64,000 nt of DNA. It comes from Cellulosimicrobium cellulans (lineage in GTDB: Bacteria > Actinomycetota > Actinomycetes > Actinomycetales > Cellulomonadaceae). A program made the position numbers and the translations under genes. The stretch is from positions 3,844,001 to 3,908,000 of the forward strand of contig NZ_JAFBCN010000001.1 in the NCBI RefSeq assembly GCF_016907755.1, written 5' to 3'. Shown one piece after another: positions 18,553 to 29,176 of this stretch; positions within the stretch are counted from its first letter, which is position 1; each line of letters starts with the position of its first letter. The notes beneath the pieces were generated by a model. It was not told the DNA's origin. It searched no databases and was given only the letters and a program-made list of their open reading frames with translations.

Positions 18553-18882
18553 TCAGACGACGCGGCGCTTGAGCTTGCGGCGCTCCCGCTCCGAGAGACC
18601 GCCCCAGATGCCGAACCGCTCGTCGTTCTCGAGCGCGTACTCCAGGCACTCCGCGCGGACCTCGCAGCCCGTGCAGACCTTCTTGGCCTCGCGCGTGGAC
18701 CCGCCCTTCTCCGGGAAGAAGGCCTCCGGGTCCGTCTGGGCGCAGAGCGCCCGCTCCTGCCATCCCATGAGCGAGTCGTCGACCGGCTCGCCGAAGAGCG
18801 GCAGCACCGGTGCCACGCGCTCCACCTCTCGTTCAGCGTCGGAGGGGAAGACCCCTCCCGTCCCGTCCAGCATGTTCCACAT
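18553..18882 (-). CDS. WhiB-family iron-sulfur transcription factor (WhiB2/WhmD type)
   Basis: This 109-residue regulator has the four cluster-binding cysteines C47, C70, C73 and C79 (spacing C-x22-C-x2-C-x5-C), the GIWGG turn at 91-95 and a basic tail ERERRKLKRRVV for DNA contact. Proteins of this type bind a [4Fe-4S] cluster and the housekeeping sigma factor; WhmD/WhiB2 is needed for septation. The ATG was chosen because AAGGGG lies seven bases upstream and the near-consensus promoter at 18950-18978 excludes much longer forms. Its position beside the DUF5719/GT operon and manB is conserved. Confidence 0.93.
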   Translation of the reverse strand: MWNMLDGTGGVFPSDAEREVERVAPVLPLFGEPVDDSLMGWQERALCAQTDPEAFFPEKGGSTREAKKVCTGCEVRAECLEYALENDERFGIWGGLSERERRKLKRRVV

Positions 18883-18949
18883 CGTGCGCCCCTTCATGCC
18901 GTTCGCCGGGCCTCGTGCCGAGAACCCCGCCGGAAACTGCATTGAAGAA

Positions 18950-18978
18950 ATTACACGCGTGTCGTCCGCGGGCGTCAA
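18950..18978 (-). promoter_or_regulatory. Near-consensus promoter of whiB
   Basis: On the minus strand TTGACG (18978-18973) and TGTAAT (18955-18950) are separated by exactly 17 bases, the best housekeeping promoter match in the window. The flanks are visibly A+T-richer than their surroundings. Transcription would start near 18943, leaving a leader of about 60 nt with a good ribosome binding site. Confidence 0.75.
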
Positions 18979-19018
18979 GCCGAAATGTGATAGCGACGAG
19001 GAGGCGAGGGGTGAAATT

Positions 19019-19054
19019 CCGACATGTCGGGACGCGATATCAGCGCTCTAGGGT
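19019..19054 (+). promoter_or_regulatory. Leaderless promoter with palindromic operator
   Basis: TAGGGT (19049-19054) lies seven bases before the ATG of the TIGR03089 gene, the geometry of a leaderless mRNA. The perfect 12-bp palindrome CCGACATGTCGG (19019-19030) covers the place where a -35 box would be, 18 bases upstream, and may be a regulator site shared with the divergent whiB gene. Confidence 0.5.
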
Positions 19055-19061
19055 GGTGTCC

Positions 19062-19856
19062 ATGGTGACCGCTCCCCATCCCCAGGCCCCTCGCGACGAC
19101 CGCCCCGCGCACGTCGCTGACCTGCTGCGTCTCGTCACACGAGACCCCGGCCGCCCGCGGCTCACGTGGTACGGCGACGACGGCGAGCGCGTCGAGCTCT
19201 CCGGCGCGGTGCTCGAGAACTGGGTCAACAAGACGACCAACCTTCTCGTCGAAGAATTCGACGCGGGACCTGGCACGCGGGTCGTTCTCGACCTTCCCGT
19301 GCATTGGCGCACGGTCGTCTGGGCGCTCGCCGCATGGCGCGTCGGCGCGACGGTCGTCCTCGTGGCCGCTGCCGACGACGCTACGGCCGACGACGGCGCG
19401 GCGCCACCGGACGTCGTCGTGACGACGCACCCCGACCGCTGGACGGGCACGCGCGCCGAGCTCGTCGCCGTCGCCCTGCCGGCACTCGCCCGCCGGTTCG
19501 ACGGCGACCTCCCGGCCGGGGCGGTCGACGCCGCGTCCGCGGTCATGACCTACGGCGACCGCGTGGGCTGGGCGCCCGCGGTCGAGCCCGGGCTGGAGGC
19601 GCTCTCCGCGCCGTCCTCGTCGTGGGACCACGCGCACCTGGTCGAGCGCTCCGCGGGCGGACGGCAGCTCCTGGCACCGACGCCGCACCCCGGGGACGAG
19701 AATCCTCCGACGGCGTCGATCCTGGTGCGGGTCCTCGCGACCTGGGCGGCGGACGGGTCCGTCGTCCTCGTCTCTCCGACCACCGCGACAGCGCTCGACT
19801 CCGACCCCGAGCGGCTCCGCCGGCTCCTCGCTCAGGAGCAGGCGACGCCGTCCTGA
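19062..19856 (+). CDS. TIGR03089 family protein
   Basis: This 264-residue protein belongs to an uncharacterised actinobacterial family resembling a truncated N-terminal part of AMP-dependent synthetases (LTWYGDDGERVELSGAVLENWVNKTTNLL, then VVLDLPVHWRTVVWALAAWRVGA). The adenylation core motifs and C-terminal domain are missing, so it is unlikely to be an active ligase. It is transcribed divergently from whiB. The ATG fits a leaderless promoter seven bases upstream; the next codon is also a possible GTG start. Confidence 0.8.
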   Translation: MVTAPHPQAPRDDRPAHVADLLRLVTRDPGRPRLTWYGDDGERVELSGAVLENWVNKTTNLLVEEFDAGPGTRVVLDLPVHWRTVVWALAAWRVGATVVLVAAADDATADDGAAPPDVVVTTHPDRWTGTRAELVAVALPALARRFDGDLPAGAVDAASAVMTYGDRVGWAPAVEPGLEALSAPSSSWDHAHLVERSAGGRQLLAPTPHPGDENPPTASILVRVLATWAADGSVVLVSPTTATALDSDPERLRRLLAQEQATPS

Positions 19857-19897
19857 CCGGCTCCCCTGCACCCCTCCCACGGGCGAGACGTCACGGC

Positions 19898-19903
19898 TAT
19901 CGT
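19898..19903 (+). promoter_or_regulatory. Candidate -10 box of the methyltransferase gene
   Basis: TATCGT fits TANNNT and predicts transcription from about 19910. That is downstream of the possible GTG at 19906, which argues for the internal GTG at 19945 as the true start. Confidence 0.4.
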
Positions 19904-19944
19904 GGGTGGACCCGAGGACAGGCACGACCCCGAGCGAGGTGCGC

Positions 19945-20613
19945 GTGACCCAGCCCGACGACAAGCCGTCCGTGCGTTCCGTGCCCAGCGGGCCCGGCGA
20001 CGCCGCGGCGCGTGCCGCGAGCACGGAGGACGCCGAGTACACGCGTCGCCTGCGTGAGCTCCAAGGTGCCCGGTGGAAGAGGGTCCTGAACGTGCAGGCC
20101 CCGTACCGGTGGAACGTCCGGCACCACCTGGGATCTCGCCGGGCGCTCGACCTGGGGTGCGGGATCGGGCGCAACCTCCGTCACCTCGCCCCGGGCAGCG
20201 TCGGCGTGGACCACAACGCCTCGTCGGTCGCGTTCTGCCGCAGCCTCGGGATGGACGCCTTCACCCCCGAGGACTTCCTGGAGGCGAGCTCCGACGGGCG
20301 GCTCGCGCCGTTCGACGCCCTCCTCGTCTCGCACGTCCTCGAGCACCTCGAGCCCGGGAGCCAGGTCGAGATGCTGCGTCCGTACGTCGAACGGCTCGCC
20401 GCGGGTGCCCAGGTGCTCGTGGTGTGCCCCCAGGAGCGCGGGTACGCGTCGGACCCCACCCACACCGACTTCGTCGACGACCGGAGGATCGCGCAGGCGC
20501 TCGACCGGCTCGGCGTCGTCGTGGACGGGTCGCGTTCCTTCCCGTTCCCCCGCTGGACCGGCCGGTTCTTCATCTACAACGAGTTCGTCGTGCACGGGCA
20601 CCTGCCGGCCTGA
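19945..20613 (+). CDS. SAM-dependent class I methyltransferase
   Basis: This 222-residue cytosolic enzyme has the SAM-binding motif [13 protein letters not shown], followed by GVDHN and [12 protein letters not shown], as in Methyltransf_11/12-type enzymes. The acceptor is unknown. Its position directly before rmlA suggests methylation of a sugar or lipid-linked glycan, but this is inference. The GTG with GCGAGG upstream was chosen over a GTG at 19906 because a likely -10 box lies at 19898-19903. Confidence 0.82.
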   Translation: MTQPDDKPSVRSVPSGPGDAAARAASTEDAEYTRRLRELQGARWKRVLNVQAPYRWNVRHHLGSRRALDLGCGIGRNLRHLAPGSVGVDHNASSVAFCRSLGMDAFTPEDFLEASSDGRLAPFDALLVSHVLEHLEPGSQVEMLRPYVERLAAGAQVLVVCPQERGYASDPTHTDFVDDRRIAQALDRLGVVVDGSRSFPFPRWTGRFFIYNEFVVHGHLPA

Positions 20614-20665
20614 GCGACGCGAGCCCGTCGTGATCGCGCGCGACACGCGTGGGAGGATGGCGCCC

Positions 20666-21529
20666 ATGCGTGGAATCATCCTGGCCGGCGGCTCCGGCAC
20701 GCGACTGCACCCGATCACGCTCGGTGTGAGCAAGCAGCTCGTGCCGGTCTACGACAAGCCGATGATCTACTACCCCCTGTCGACCCTGATCCTCGCGGGC
20801 ATCCGCGACGTGCTCGTCATCACGACCCCGCACGACGCCGAGCAGTTCCGTCGGCTGCTGGGCGACGGGTCGCAGTTCGGCATCTCGATCTCGTACACCG
20901 TCCAGGCCGAGCCCAACGGGCTCGCGCAGGCGTTCGTCCTCGGCGCGGACTTCATCGGTTCGGACTCGGCGGCGCTCGTCCTGGGCGACAACATCTTCTA
21001 CGGCCCGGGCCTCGGTACGCGGCTCTCGCGGTTCGACGGCCTCGACGGGGGCGCCGTGTTCGCCTACCGGGTCTCCGACCCGACCGCCTACGGCGTCGTG
21101 GAGTTCGACGAGCACGGCAAGGCCCTCTCGCTCGAGGAGAAGCCGCAGCGGCCCCGTTCGAGCTACGCCGTCCCCGGCCTGTACTTCTACGACAACGACG
21201 TCGTCGCGATCGCACGGGACCTCGAGCCGTCGGCGCGCGGCGAGTACGAGATCACCGACGTCAACACGGAGTACCTCCGCCAGGGGCGGCTCCACGTCGA
21301 GGTGCTGCCCCGCGGCACGGCGTGGCTCGACACCGGGACCTTCGACTCCCTCCTCGAGGCGTCGGACTTCGTCCGCACGATCGAGAACCGTCAGGGCCTG
21401 AAGGTCGGTTCGCCCGAGGAGGTCGCGTGGCGGCGCGGATTCCTCACGGACGACGAGCTCCGCTCCCGCGCCGAGAAGCTCGTGAAGTCCGGCTACGGAA
21501 GCTACCTGCTGGGTCTTCTCGCACCCTGA
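20666..21529 (+). CDS. rmlA: Glucose-1-phosphate thymidylyltransferase
   Basis: This is the first step of dTDP-L-rhamnose synthesis: glucose 1-phosphate plus dTTP gives dTDP-glucose and pyrophosphate. The 287-residue protein starts [18 protein letters not shown] (nucleotide-binding loop) and contains [23 protein letters not shown] and the product-site region [19 protein letters not shown]. Length and motifs are typical of RmlA. GGGAGG precedes the ATG by about nine bases; an in-frame ATG three codons earlier is less likely. Confidence 0.97.
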   Translation: MRGIILAGGSGTRLHPITLGVSKQLVPVYDKPMIYYPLSTLILAGIRDVLVITTPHDAEQFRRLLGDGSQFGISISYTVQAEPNGLAQAFVLGADFIGSDSAALVLGDNIFYGPGLGTRLSRFDGLDGGAVFAYRVSDPTAYGVVEFDEHGKALSLEEKPQRPRSSYAVPGLYFYDNDVVAIARDLEPSARGEYEITDVNTEYLRQGRLHVEVLPRGTAWLDTGTFDSLLEASDFVRTIENRQGLKVGSPEEVAWRRGFLTDDELRSRAEKLVKSGYGSYLLGLLAP

Positions 21530-21557
21530 CCACCGCGGTCGGCGGGTGCGAGCGCCG

Positions 21558-22406
21558 TCAGCCCGCGAGGACCTCGGCGGCTGCCGCCCGCCACCGGTCC
21601 TCCCAGCGGGCGATCACGGGGAGCCCGACCGCCGCCAGCGGTGCGTGGTCCAGCACCGAGTACGCGGGACGCGGTGCCGGTCGCACGAACGCCTCGCTGG
21701 TCGTCGGCCGCACGCTCTCGGGGTCGTGGCCGTCGGCGACCGCGACGGCGCGCGCGAACTCGTACCACGAGCACGCGCCGCTCGCCGTCGCGTGGTAGAC
21801 GCCACCGGGGGCGCCCGACACCACGAGGCGGTCGACGATCTCGGCCACGTCCCGCGTCCAGGTGGGCTGACCGACCTGGTCGGCGACGACGTCGACCCCG
21901 CCGCGCTCGCGCAGGAGCCGGGCGATGGTCCGGGGGAAGCAGGCGCCGCGCGCGCCGTAGAGCCACGCCGTGCGCACCACCAGGTTCTCCGGTGACGCCG
22001 CACGCACCGCCCACTCGCCCGCAAGCTTCGACCGACCGTACGCGGACACGGGCGACGGTGCGTCGTCGACGCGGTAGGGCGCGTCGGCCGTCCCCGCGAA
22101 CACGTAGTCGGTCGAGACGTGGACGAGGCGGCGCCCGCCACGGGCGCACGCTCGCGCGAGGACGTCGGCACCGAGGGCGTTCACGGCGAACGCGTCGGAC
22201 TCGTTCTGCTCCGCGCCGTCGACGTCCGTCCACGCGGCGCAGTTGACGACGACGTCGACCCCGGCGACCGCGTCCTCCACGACCCGGGCGTCCAGCACGT
22301 CGAGCTCCCGGGACGACGGTGCCCACACCTGCTCGCCCCGCTCGGTGAGCCGACCCGCGAGGTCCGAGCCGAGCATGCCCTTCCCTCCCGTGACCAACCA
22401 GTGCAC
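21558..22406 (-). CDS. rmlD: dTDP-4-dehydrorhamnose reductase
   Basis: This enzyme catalyses the last step of dTDP-L-rhamnose synthesis, NAD(P)H-dependent reduction of the 4-keto group. The 282-residue short-chain dehydrogenase has LVTGGKGMLGSDLAGRL, NCAAWTDVDGAE, VSTDYVFAG and the catalytic YGRSKLAGE. The GTG start follows a near-perfect GGAGGT by five bases. It converges on rmlA with 28 bp between stops. Confidence 0.96.
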   Translation of the reverse strand: MHWLVTGGKGMLGSDLAGRLTERGEQVWAPSSRELDVLDARVVEDAVAGVDVVVNCAAWTDVDGAEQNESDAFAVNALGADVLARACARGGRRLVHVSTDYVFAGTADAPYRVDDAPSPVSAYGRSKLAGEWAVRAASPENLVVRTAWLYGARGACFPRTIARLLRERGGVDVVADQVGQPTWTRDVAEIVDRLVVSGAPGGVYHATASGACSWYEFARAVAVADGHDPESVRPTTSEAFVRPAPRPAYSVLDHAPLAAVGLPVIARWEDRWRAAAAEVLAG

Positions 22407-22440
22407 GAGCGACCTCCGATCTGTGGGCGATGACCAGACG

Positions 22441-22446
22441 AGCGTA
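22441..22446 (-). promoter_or_regulatory. Candidate -10 box of rmlD
   Basis: The minus strand reads TACGCT, a TANNNT match placing transcription start near 22434 and giving a leader of about 28 nt that includes GGAGGT. It lies back-to-back with the divergent DUF2142 promoter 19 bp away. Confidence 0.4.
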
Positions 22447-22464
22447 GTGGAGACCCCCGTCTCG

Positions 22465-22470
22465 TAGGAT
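22465..22470 (+). promoter_or_regulatory. -10 box for leaderless DUF2142 mRNA
   Basis: TAGGAT is followed by eight bases (GACCAACC) and then the ATG, with no ribosome binding site. This is the leaderless geometry seen at several other genes in the window. Confidence 0.5.
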
Positions 22471-22478
22471 GACCAACC

Positions 22479-23990
22479 ATGACCCCTGAGATCGGCGGAC
22501 CTTCCCGCGCCCGCCGGACGGCCACCTGGGTCGTGCTCCCCCTGCTCGCCCTGGTCGCCCTCCTCGCATGGGGCTTCGCCTCGCCGGTCGGCTCGAGCCC
22601 GGACGACGACTTCCACCTCCCGTCGATCTGGTGCGGGCTCGGCGAGCGGGACGGCCTGTGCGAGCAGGGCTCCGAGGAGCTCACGCGACTCGTCCCGGCA
22701 GCGGTCGCGGGCGAGCCCTGCTATGCCCGCGACGCCGCTCGGGACGCGTCCTGCTGGTCCGGCTCGACCGACCTCGTCGAGACGGACCGGGTCAACACGA
22801 CGCACCTGTACCCCCCGGTCTTCTACGCGACGATGTCGGTCTTCGCGTCGGCCGACGTCGAGACGTCCGTCCTGCTCATGCGGGCGTTCAATGCGCTCCT
22901 CTTCGTCGGGCTCGTCACCGGGGTGGCCGCTCTGGTCCCGGGGCGGCTGCGGCGCAGCGCCGTCCTGCCCTTCGCCGTCACGGCGGTCCCGCTCGGGGCC
23001 TTCGTCGTCCCCTCGACCAACCCCAGCTCGTGGGCGTACCTCGCGGCGGGCGTGACGTGGCTCGCGCTCTACGCGAGCACGCTCGTCGAGGGACGCCGCC
23101 AGATCGGGCTCGCCCTGCTCGCCGTGCTCGCCGGGTTCCTCGGCGCCGGAGCGCGTGGTGATGCCGGGATCTACGCGTGCCTCGCCGTCGTGATCGTCGC
23201 GATCCTCTCCCTCCGCCGCGACCGCCGTCTCGTCGTCCCGGCCGTGGCGGGCGCCGTCATCGCGGCGGTCGGCGCGCTCTTCTACCTGAGCTCGACGCAG
23301 GGTGGCCAGGTGAGCGGCGGCTTCGCCGACGGACCCGGAGGGCCGCCCCTCGGCGTGTGGGACACCTTCCGGACCGTGCTCGAGGTCCCGGACCTGTGGA
23401 TCGGGGCCGTCGGCGGGTGGGGTCTCGGCTGGTTCGACGTCCCCCTCCCGGCCCTCGTCCCCGTCCTCGTCTGGGCCGTCCTCTCTGCCGCCGTGTTCCT
23501 CGGCCTCGGCAAGGCCACGCCCCGGACCCTGATCGCGGCGGTCGTCGCCCTCGGCGCGCTGTGGGGCATGCCGACGCTCCTGCACCAGCAGTCGGGGGTG
23601 CTCCCCGGCTCGTTCGTCCAGCCGCGCTACCTCCTGCCCGTGCTCGTCCTGCTCGTGGGCGTCCTCACCGTGGCGACCGTCCGGGGCAAGGTCGAGTGGA
23701 CCCGGGCACAAGGCGTCGTCGGGGCGGCGGCGCTCGCGCTGGCGGCGGCGGTCGCCCTGTTCACCACGATCCGGAGGTTCACCGTCGGCATCGAGACGCC
23801 CGTGTGGAACCTCGACGGCGACCCCCGCTGGTGGTGGGACGTCCTCGCCCCGACCCCGCTGACCGTGCTCGTCACCGGCTCGCTCGCCGCGCTCGCCGTC
23901 TTCCTCCTCGCCGAACGACTGGGCAGAGCCGCTCCCACCCCCGAACGGGCCCTGGACGACGTGCCCGAACCCCGACCGACGGAGAAGTGA
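22479..23990 (+). CDS. DUF2142 polytopic membrane protein
   Basis: This 503-residue protein has an N-terminal membrane anchor, then the DUF2142 hallmark GSSPDDDFHLPSIWCG in an extracellular loop with several cysteines, followed by about ten further membrane segments and a polar tail. DUF2142 proteins occur in surface-polysaccharide loci and resemble GT-C-type membrane glycosyltransferases; the acidic DDD of the first loop would fit that role. Activity is unproven. It is directly upstream of rmlC, two bases between stop and start, so the two are cotranslated. Confidence 0.85.
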   Translation: MTPEIGGPSRARRTATWVVLPLLALVALLAWGFASPVGSSPDDDFHLPSIWCGLGERDGLCEQGSEELTRLVPAAVAGEPCYARDAARDASCWSGSTDLVETDRVNTTHLYPPVFYATMSVFASADVETSVLLMRAFNALLFVGLVTGVAALVPGRLRRSAVLPFAVTAVPLGAFVVPSTNPSSWAYLAAGVTWLALYASTLVEGRRQIGLALLAVLAGFLGAGARGDAGIYACLAVVIVAILSLRRDRRLVVPAVAGAVIAAVGALFYLSSTQGGQVSGGFADGPGGPPLGVWDTFRTVLEVPDLWIGAVGGWGLGWFDVPLPALVPVLVWAVLSAAVFLGLGKATPRTLIAAVVALGALWGMPTLLHQQSGVLPGSFVQPRYLLPVLVLLVGVLTVATVRGKVEWTRAQGVVGAAALALAAAVALFTTIRRFTVGIETPVWNLDGDPRWWWDVLAPTPLTVLVTGSLAALAVFLLAERLGRAAPTPERALDDVPEPRPTEK

Positions 23991-23992
23991 CC

Positions 23993-24619
23993 GTGGAGAT
24001 CCGAGAGCTCGACATCCCCGGCGCGTGGGAGCTCACGCCGCGCCAGTTCGGTGACGACCGAGGCGTGTTCCTCGAGTGGTTCCAGGGCAGCGAGTTCGCT
24101 GCGACGGTCGGGCACGACCTCGACCTCCGGCAGGCGAACCTGTCGGTCTCCGCCGCCGGGGTCGTCCGGGGGGTGCACTTCGCCGACGTCCCGCCGAGCC
24201 AGGCCAAGTACGTGACCTGCGTGAGCGGCGCGGTGCTGGACGTCGTGGTGGACATCCGCGTCGGTTCGCCGACCTTCGGCCGCTGGGACTCGGTGCTGCT
24301 CGACGACGTCGACCGTCGCGCCGTCTACCTGAGCGAGGGCCTCGGGCACGCGTTCTGCTCGCTCGAGGACGGCTCGACCGTCGCCTACCTCTGCTCGGCA
24401 CCGTACGCGCCGGGCAGAGAGCACGGGATCCACCCGCTGGACCCGGGCCTCGCGATCGAGTGGCCGACGACGGACCGCCGTGGCCGCGCGCTCAGCCCGC
24501 TGCTCTCGGACAAGGACGCCCAGGCTCCGACGTTCGACGAGGCGCACGCGCAGGGCCTGCTGCCCCGCTGGGACGCCGTGCGGTCCTTCCTCGCCGACCG
24601 GCGGGGCACGGGCGCCTGA
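23993..24619 (+). CDS. rmlC: dTDP-4-dehydrorhamnose 3,5-epimerase
   Basis: This enzyme epimerises C3 and C5 of dTDP-4-keto-6-deoxyglucose. The 208-residue cupin shows FGDDRGVFLEWF, the active-site histidine motif GVVRGVHFADVPPSQAKYVTC (positions about 52-72), VVDIRVGSPTFG and EGLGHAFCSLED. The GTG start is two bases after the DUF2142 stop, with GGAG in that gene's last codons. It converges on rmlB. Confidence 0.96.
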   Translation: MEIRELDIPGAWELTPRQFGDDRGVFLEWFQGSEFAATVGHDLDLRQANLSVSAAGVVRGVHFADVPPSQAKYVTCVSGAVLDVVVDIRVGSPTFGRWDSVLLDDVDRRAVYLSEGLGHAFCSLEDGSTVAYLCSAPYAPGREHGIHPLDPGLAIEWPTTDRRGRALSPLLSDKDAQAPTFDEAHAQGLLPRWDAVRSFLADRRGTGA

Positions 24620-24653
24620 GCACCCGGGCACCCGCCGACCGCGAGGCCCTCTC

Positions 24654-26667
<2,014 letters not shown>

Positions 26668-26671
<4 letters not shown>

Positions 26672-27672
26672 CGATCGCGCGCGCGTCCGAGCGGGCCCTG
26701 CGCGGGGTCGCTCACGATGAGATAGAGCGGCCTGCCCATCGCCATGTTGACGGCCACCCCGATGTACTCCGCGACCACACCGATCGCGAACAGGATGAGA
26801 CCGGTCGCCAGCAGCATCACGACGATGAGCGACGTCCAGCCGGCAGGGACGGACTCGCCCGCGATGCGGGCGATCGTGAGCGCGACCGCGACCACCACGC
26901 CCGCGACGCCGAAGACCGCGCCGAGCACGCTCACGATCCGCAGCCCCCGGGTGCCGCTCGAGAGCACCATCCGCCAGAAGTGCGACAGGAGGCGTCGCAG
27001 CGAGTACCCGGACCGACGTTCCCCCTCGTCACGGAGCGCGACGGGGGCCGTGGTGACGGTTCCCGCGACCCAGCCGAGCGCGACGTCGAGATAGACGCTG
27101 GGGCCCGCGTACGCGGCCACGGACCGACCGATCTCGCCGAGGACGAGCCGATAGCTCTGGTAGAGCGACGTGTCGGTACCTCCCGCGAGCGCCTCGATCA
27201 CGCGCTTCGCCGCCTTGGACGTCACGTTGCGGAACGCGGAGTGCGGAGGGGCGTTGGTCGGCGCCGCGTAGACGACGGTCGCCCGCTGCGCCAGCGCCGC
27301 GTCCAGCAGCACCCCCATGTCCGCGGGATCGTGCTGGCCGTCCTCGTCCAGCGTGACGATCCAGTCGCCGCCGGAGGAGGCCATCCCGGCGAGGGTCGCG
27401 GCGTGCTGCCCGAAGTTGCGGCTCAGCCAGACGGGCCGGACGACGTCGTACTTCGCGGCGAGGTCGCGGATGACCGCGGCGGAACCGTCGGGACCGTGGT
27501 CGAAGACGAGCAGGACCTCCGTGACCTGGGCCTGCGCGCCCGCCGGTGTCGCGAACGGGGCACAGAGCCTCTCGAGCTCCTCGAGGAGTGCCGGGAGCGT
27601 GCGCTCACCCTGGTACACGGGAACGACGACGGAGATCTTGTGAAGGCCGCCGTCGAGGTCTTCGTTCGTCAC
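26668..27672 (-). CDS. GtrB/DPM1-type polyprenyl-phosphate glycosyltransferase
   Basis: This 334-residue GT2 enzyme should move a sugar from a nucleotide donor to polyprenyl phosphate on the inner membrane face. It has ISVVVPVYQGERTL, LVFDHGPDGSA, VRPVWLSRNFGQHAATLAG and the metal-binding TLDEDGQHDPADM, then two C-terminal membrane helices (about 245-275 and 285-320), as in GtrB. The divergent neighbour is a GtrA-type protein, the usual partner that flips the product. The GTG start sits seven bases from a TATAGT box. Confidence 0.9.
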
Positions 27673-27679
27673 GCTGGAG

Positions 27680-27687
27680 ACTATAGT
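27680..27687. promoter_or_regulatory. Symmetric bidirectional -10 element ACTATAGT
   Basis: The 8-bp perfect palindrome ACTATAGT contains TATAGT on both strands. Leftwards it is seven bases from the gtrB-type GTG, so that mRNA would be leaderless. Rightwards it would start near 27694 and give the GtrA gene a leader of about 60 nt with GAAGAGG before its ATG. Symmetric -10 elements that drive both directions are known in bacteria. Confidence 0.55.
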
Positions 27688-27755
27688 CGTTGGGTCGTCG
27701 CAGCCCGTCCGCCCTCGGGTGCGCCCGCGAGCTCCGAGAAGAGGTACCCCGCCCG

Positions 27756-28316
27756 ATGGTCATGGACCCGGAGCCCCCGACGACGGACGCCCCCGGATCG
27801 CCGACCCCGGCCCCTCCCGCAGGGATGCACGGGTCGCTCGGTCCTCTCTTCTCCCTCGTCAAGGACCAGCGGGTCGCGTTCCTCATCGTGGGCGGCCTCA
27901 ACACGGTCATCGGCACGGCGTGGTTCGTCTTCTTCGAGATGCTCCTGCGCGACCAGCTCGGCCGGTTCGGCTACATGGCGAGCCTGGTCTGCGCCCACGT
28001 CGCGGCCGTGCTCTGCGCGTTCGTCCTCTACCGCAAGTTCGTCTTCCGGGTGACGGGGCACGTCTGGCTCGACCTCGCCCGCTTCGAGGTGGTGAACCTC
28101 GGCGCGCTCGGCGTCAACCTCGTCGCCCTGCCGTTCGTCGTCGAGCTCTTCGGGCTCGCACCGATCCCCGCCCAGCTCCTCATCACCTGCGTCACCGCGC
28201 TCATCAGCTACTTCGGCCACAAGGGCTTCTCGTTCCGACGCAAGAAGCCGGCGCCCACCGACGTCGCCGACACCGACGCTCCCGACAGCCACAGCAGAAA
28301 GGACGCCCCCACGTGA
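27756..28316 (+). CDS. GtrA-family membrane protein (possible sugar-lipid flippase)
   Basis: This 186-residue protein has four membrane segments in the GtrA pattern, beginning RVAFLIVGGLNTVIGTAWFVFF and including LVCAHVAAVLCAFVLYRKFVF. The C-terminus SYFGHKGFSFRRKK is typical. GtrA proteins help translocate polyprenyl-phosphate-linked sugars made by GtrB. The ATG at 27756 was chosen for GAAGAGG upstream and the likely transcription start at about 27694; a frame open to 27690 is unlikely to be used. Its stop overlaps the next GTG by GTGA. Confidence 0.85.
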   Translation: MVMDPEPPTTDAPGSPTPAPPAGMHGSLGPLFSLVKDQRVAFLIVGGLNTVIGTAWFVFFEMLLRDQLGRFGYMASLVCAHVAAVLCAFVLYRKFVFRVTGHVWLDLARFEVVNLGALGVNLVALPFVVELFGLAPIPAQLLITCVTALISYFGHKGFSFRRKKPAPTDVADTDAPDSHSRKDAPT

Positions 28317-29158
28317 GCCCTCGCGTCTCGGTCGTCGTGCCCGCGTACAACAACGGCGACTACATCGCCGCGACGATGCGCTCCGTGCTGGACCAGACCT
28401 TCGACGACTTCGAGCTCGTCGTCGCGGACCACTCGTCCAACGACGACACGTGGGAGCAGCTCCAGGCGTTCGCCGACGACCCCCGGGTGCGGCTCGTGCG
28501 GACGGAGGCGGGCGGCGGAGCCCGGAGGAACTGGAACCGGGTGAGCGAGCTCGCCCGGGGCGAGCTCATCAAGCTCGTCTGCGGGGACGACCTCGTCCAC
28601 CCCACCATGCTCGCCCGCCAGGTCGCGGCGATCGACGCGGCCGGTCCCGGGGCCGTGCTGGTGGCGTCGCAGCGAGATCTCGTCGACGCGCGCGGCGACG
28701 TCTTCGTCCGTGCGCGGGGCCTGGGCGACCTCGACGGCGTCGTGGACGGCGCCGAGGCGCTGCGGGCCACCGTGCGCTCCGGCACGAACCTCTTCGGCGA
28801 GCCCGCCTGCGTGCTCATGCGCACCGACGCGCTGCGACGCGCGGGGTGGTGGCAGGACCTGCGGTACTACATCGACGCCGGCTCGTACGCCCACGTGATG
28901 GTCCAGGGACAGGTGGTCGCCCTGCGCGAGTCCCTCGCGTCGTTCCGCGTCAGCGCGAGCCAGTGGTCCGTCCGCCTGATGCAGGAGCAGGCGGAGGAGG
29001 CGGCGGAGTTCCACCGCCTGGCGCGCGAGCTGGCGCCCGCCACGATCACCGAGCAGGACGTGCGCCGAGGTGACCGTCTGGCGAAGGTCGTCGCCCTCCA
29101 GCGTCGCGCCGCCTACCTCGTGCTCGGGCGTCGCATGCGTCCGCGCGGCCAGGACTGA
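28313..29158 (+). CDS. Family 2 glycosyltransferase
   Basis: This 281-residue soluble or peripheral GT-A enzyme starts RVSVVVPAYNNGDYIAATMRS, has ELVVADHSSNDDTW and a CGDDLVHPTM motif supplying the metal-binding acids, then GEPACVLMRTDALRRAGWW. Donor and acceptor are unknown. It is translationally coupled to the GtrA gene and converges on an O-acyltransferase gene with an 18-bp gap that contains the palindrome GCGGTACCGC. Confidence 0.88.
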   Translation: MSPRVSVVVPAYNNGDYIAATMRSVLDQTFDDFELVVADHSSNDDTWEQLQAFADDPRVRLVRTEAGGGARRNWNRVSELARGELIKLVCGDDLVHPTMLARQVAAIDAAGPGAVLVASQRDLVDARGDVFVRARGLGDLDGVVDGAEALRATVRSGTNLFGEPACVLMRTDALRRAGWWQDLRYYIDAGSYAHVMVQGQVVALRESLASFRVSASQWSVRLMQEQAEEAAEFHRLARELAPATITEQDVRRGDRLAKVVALQRRAAYLVLGRRMRPRGQD

Positions 29159-29176
29159 GCGGTACCGCCGGGCCCC

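Noticed and set aside
15148-18945. 1265-codon open frame on the plus strand
   Set aside because: It is antisense to the large glycosyltransferase and whiB, with an Arg/Asp/Glu-rich composition typical of reverse-strand shadows in high-GC DNA and no domains.
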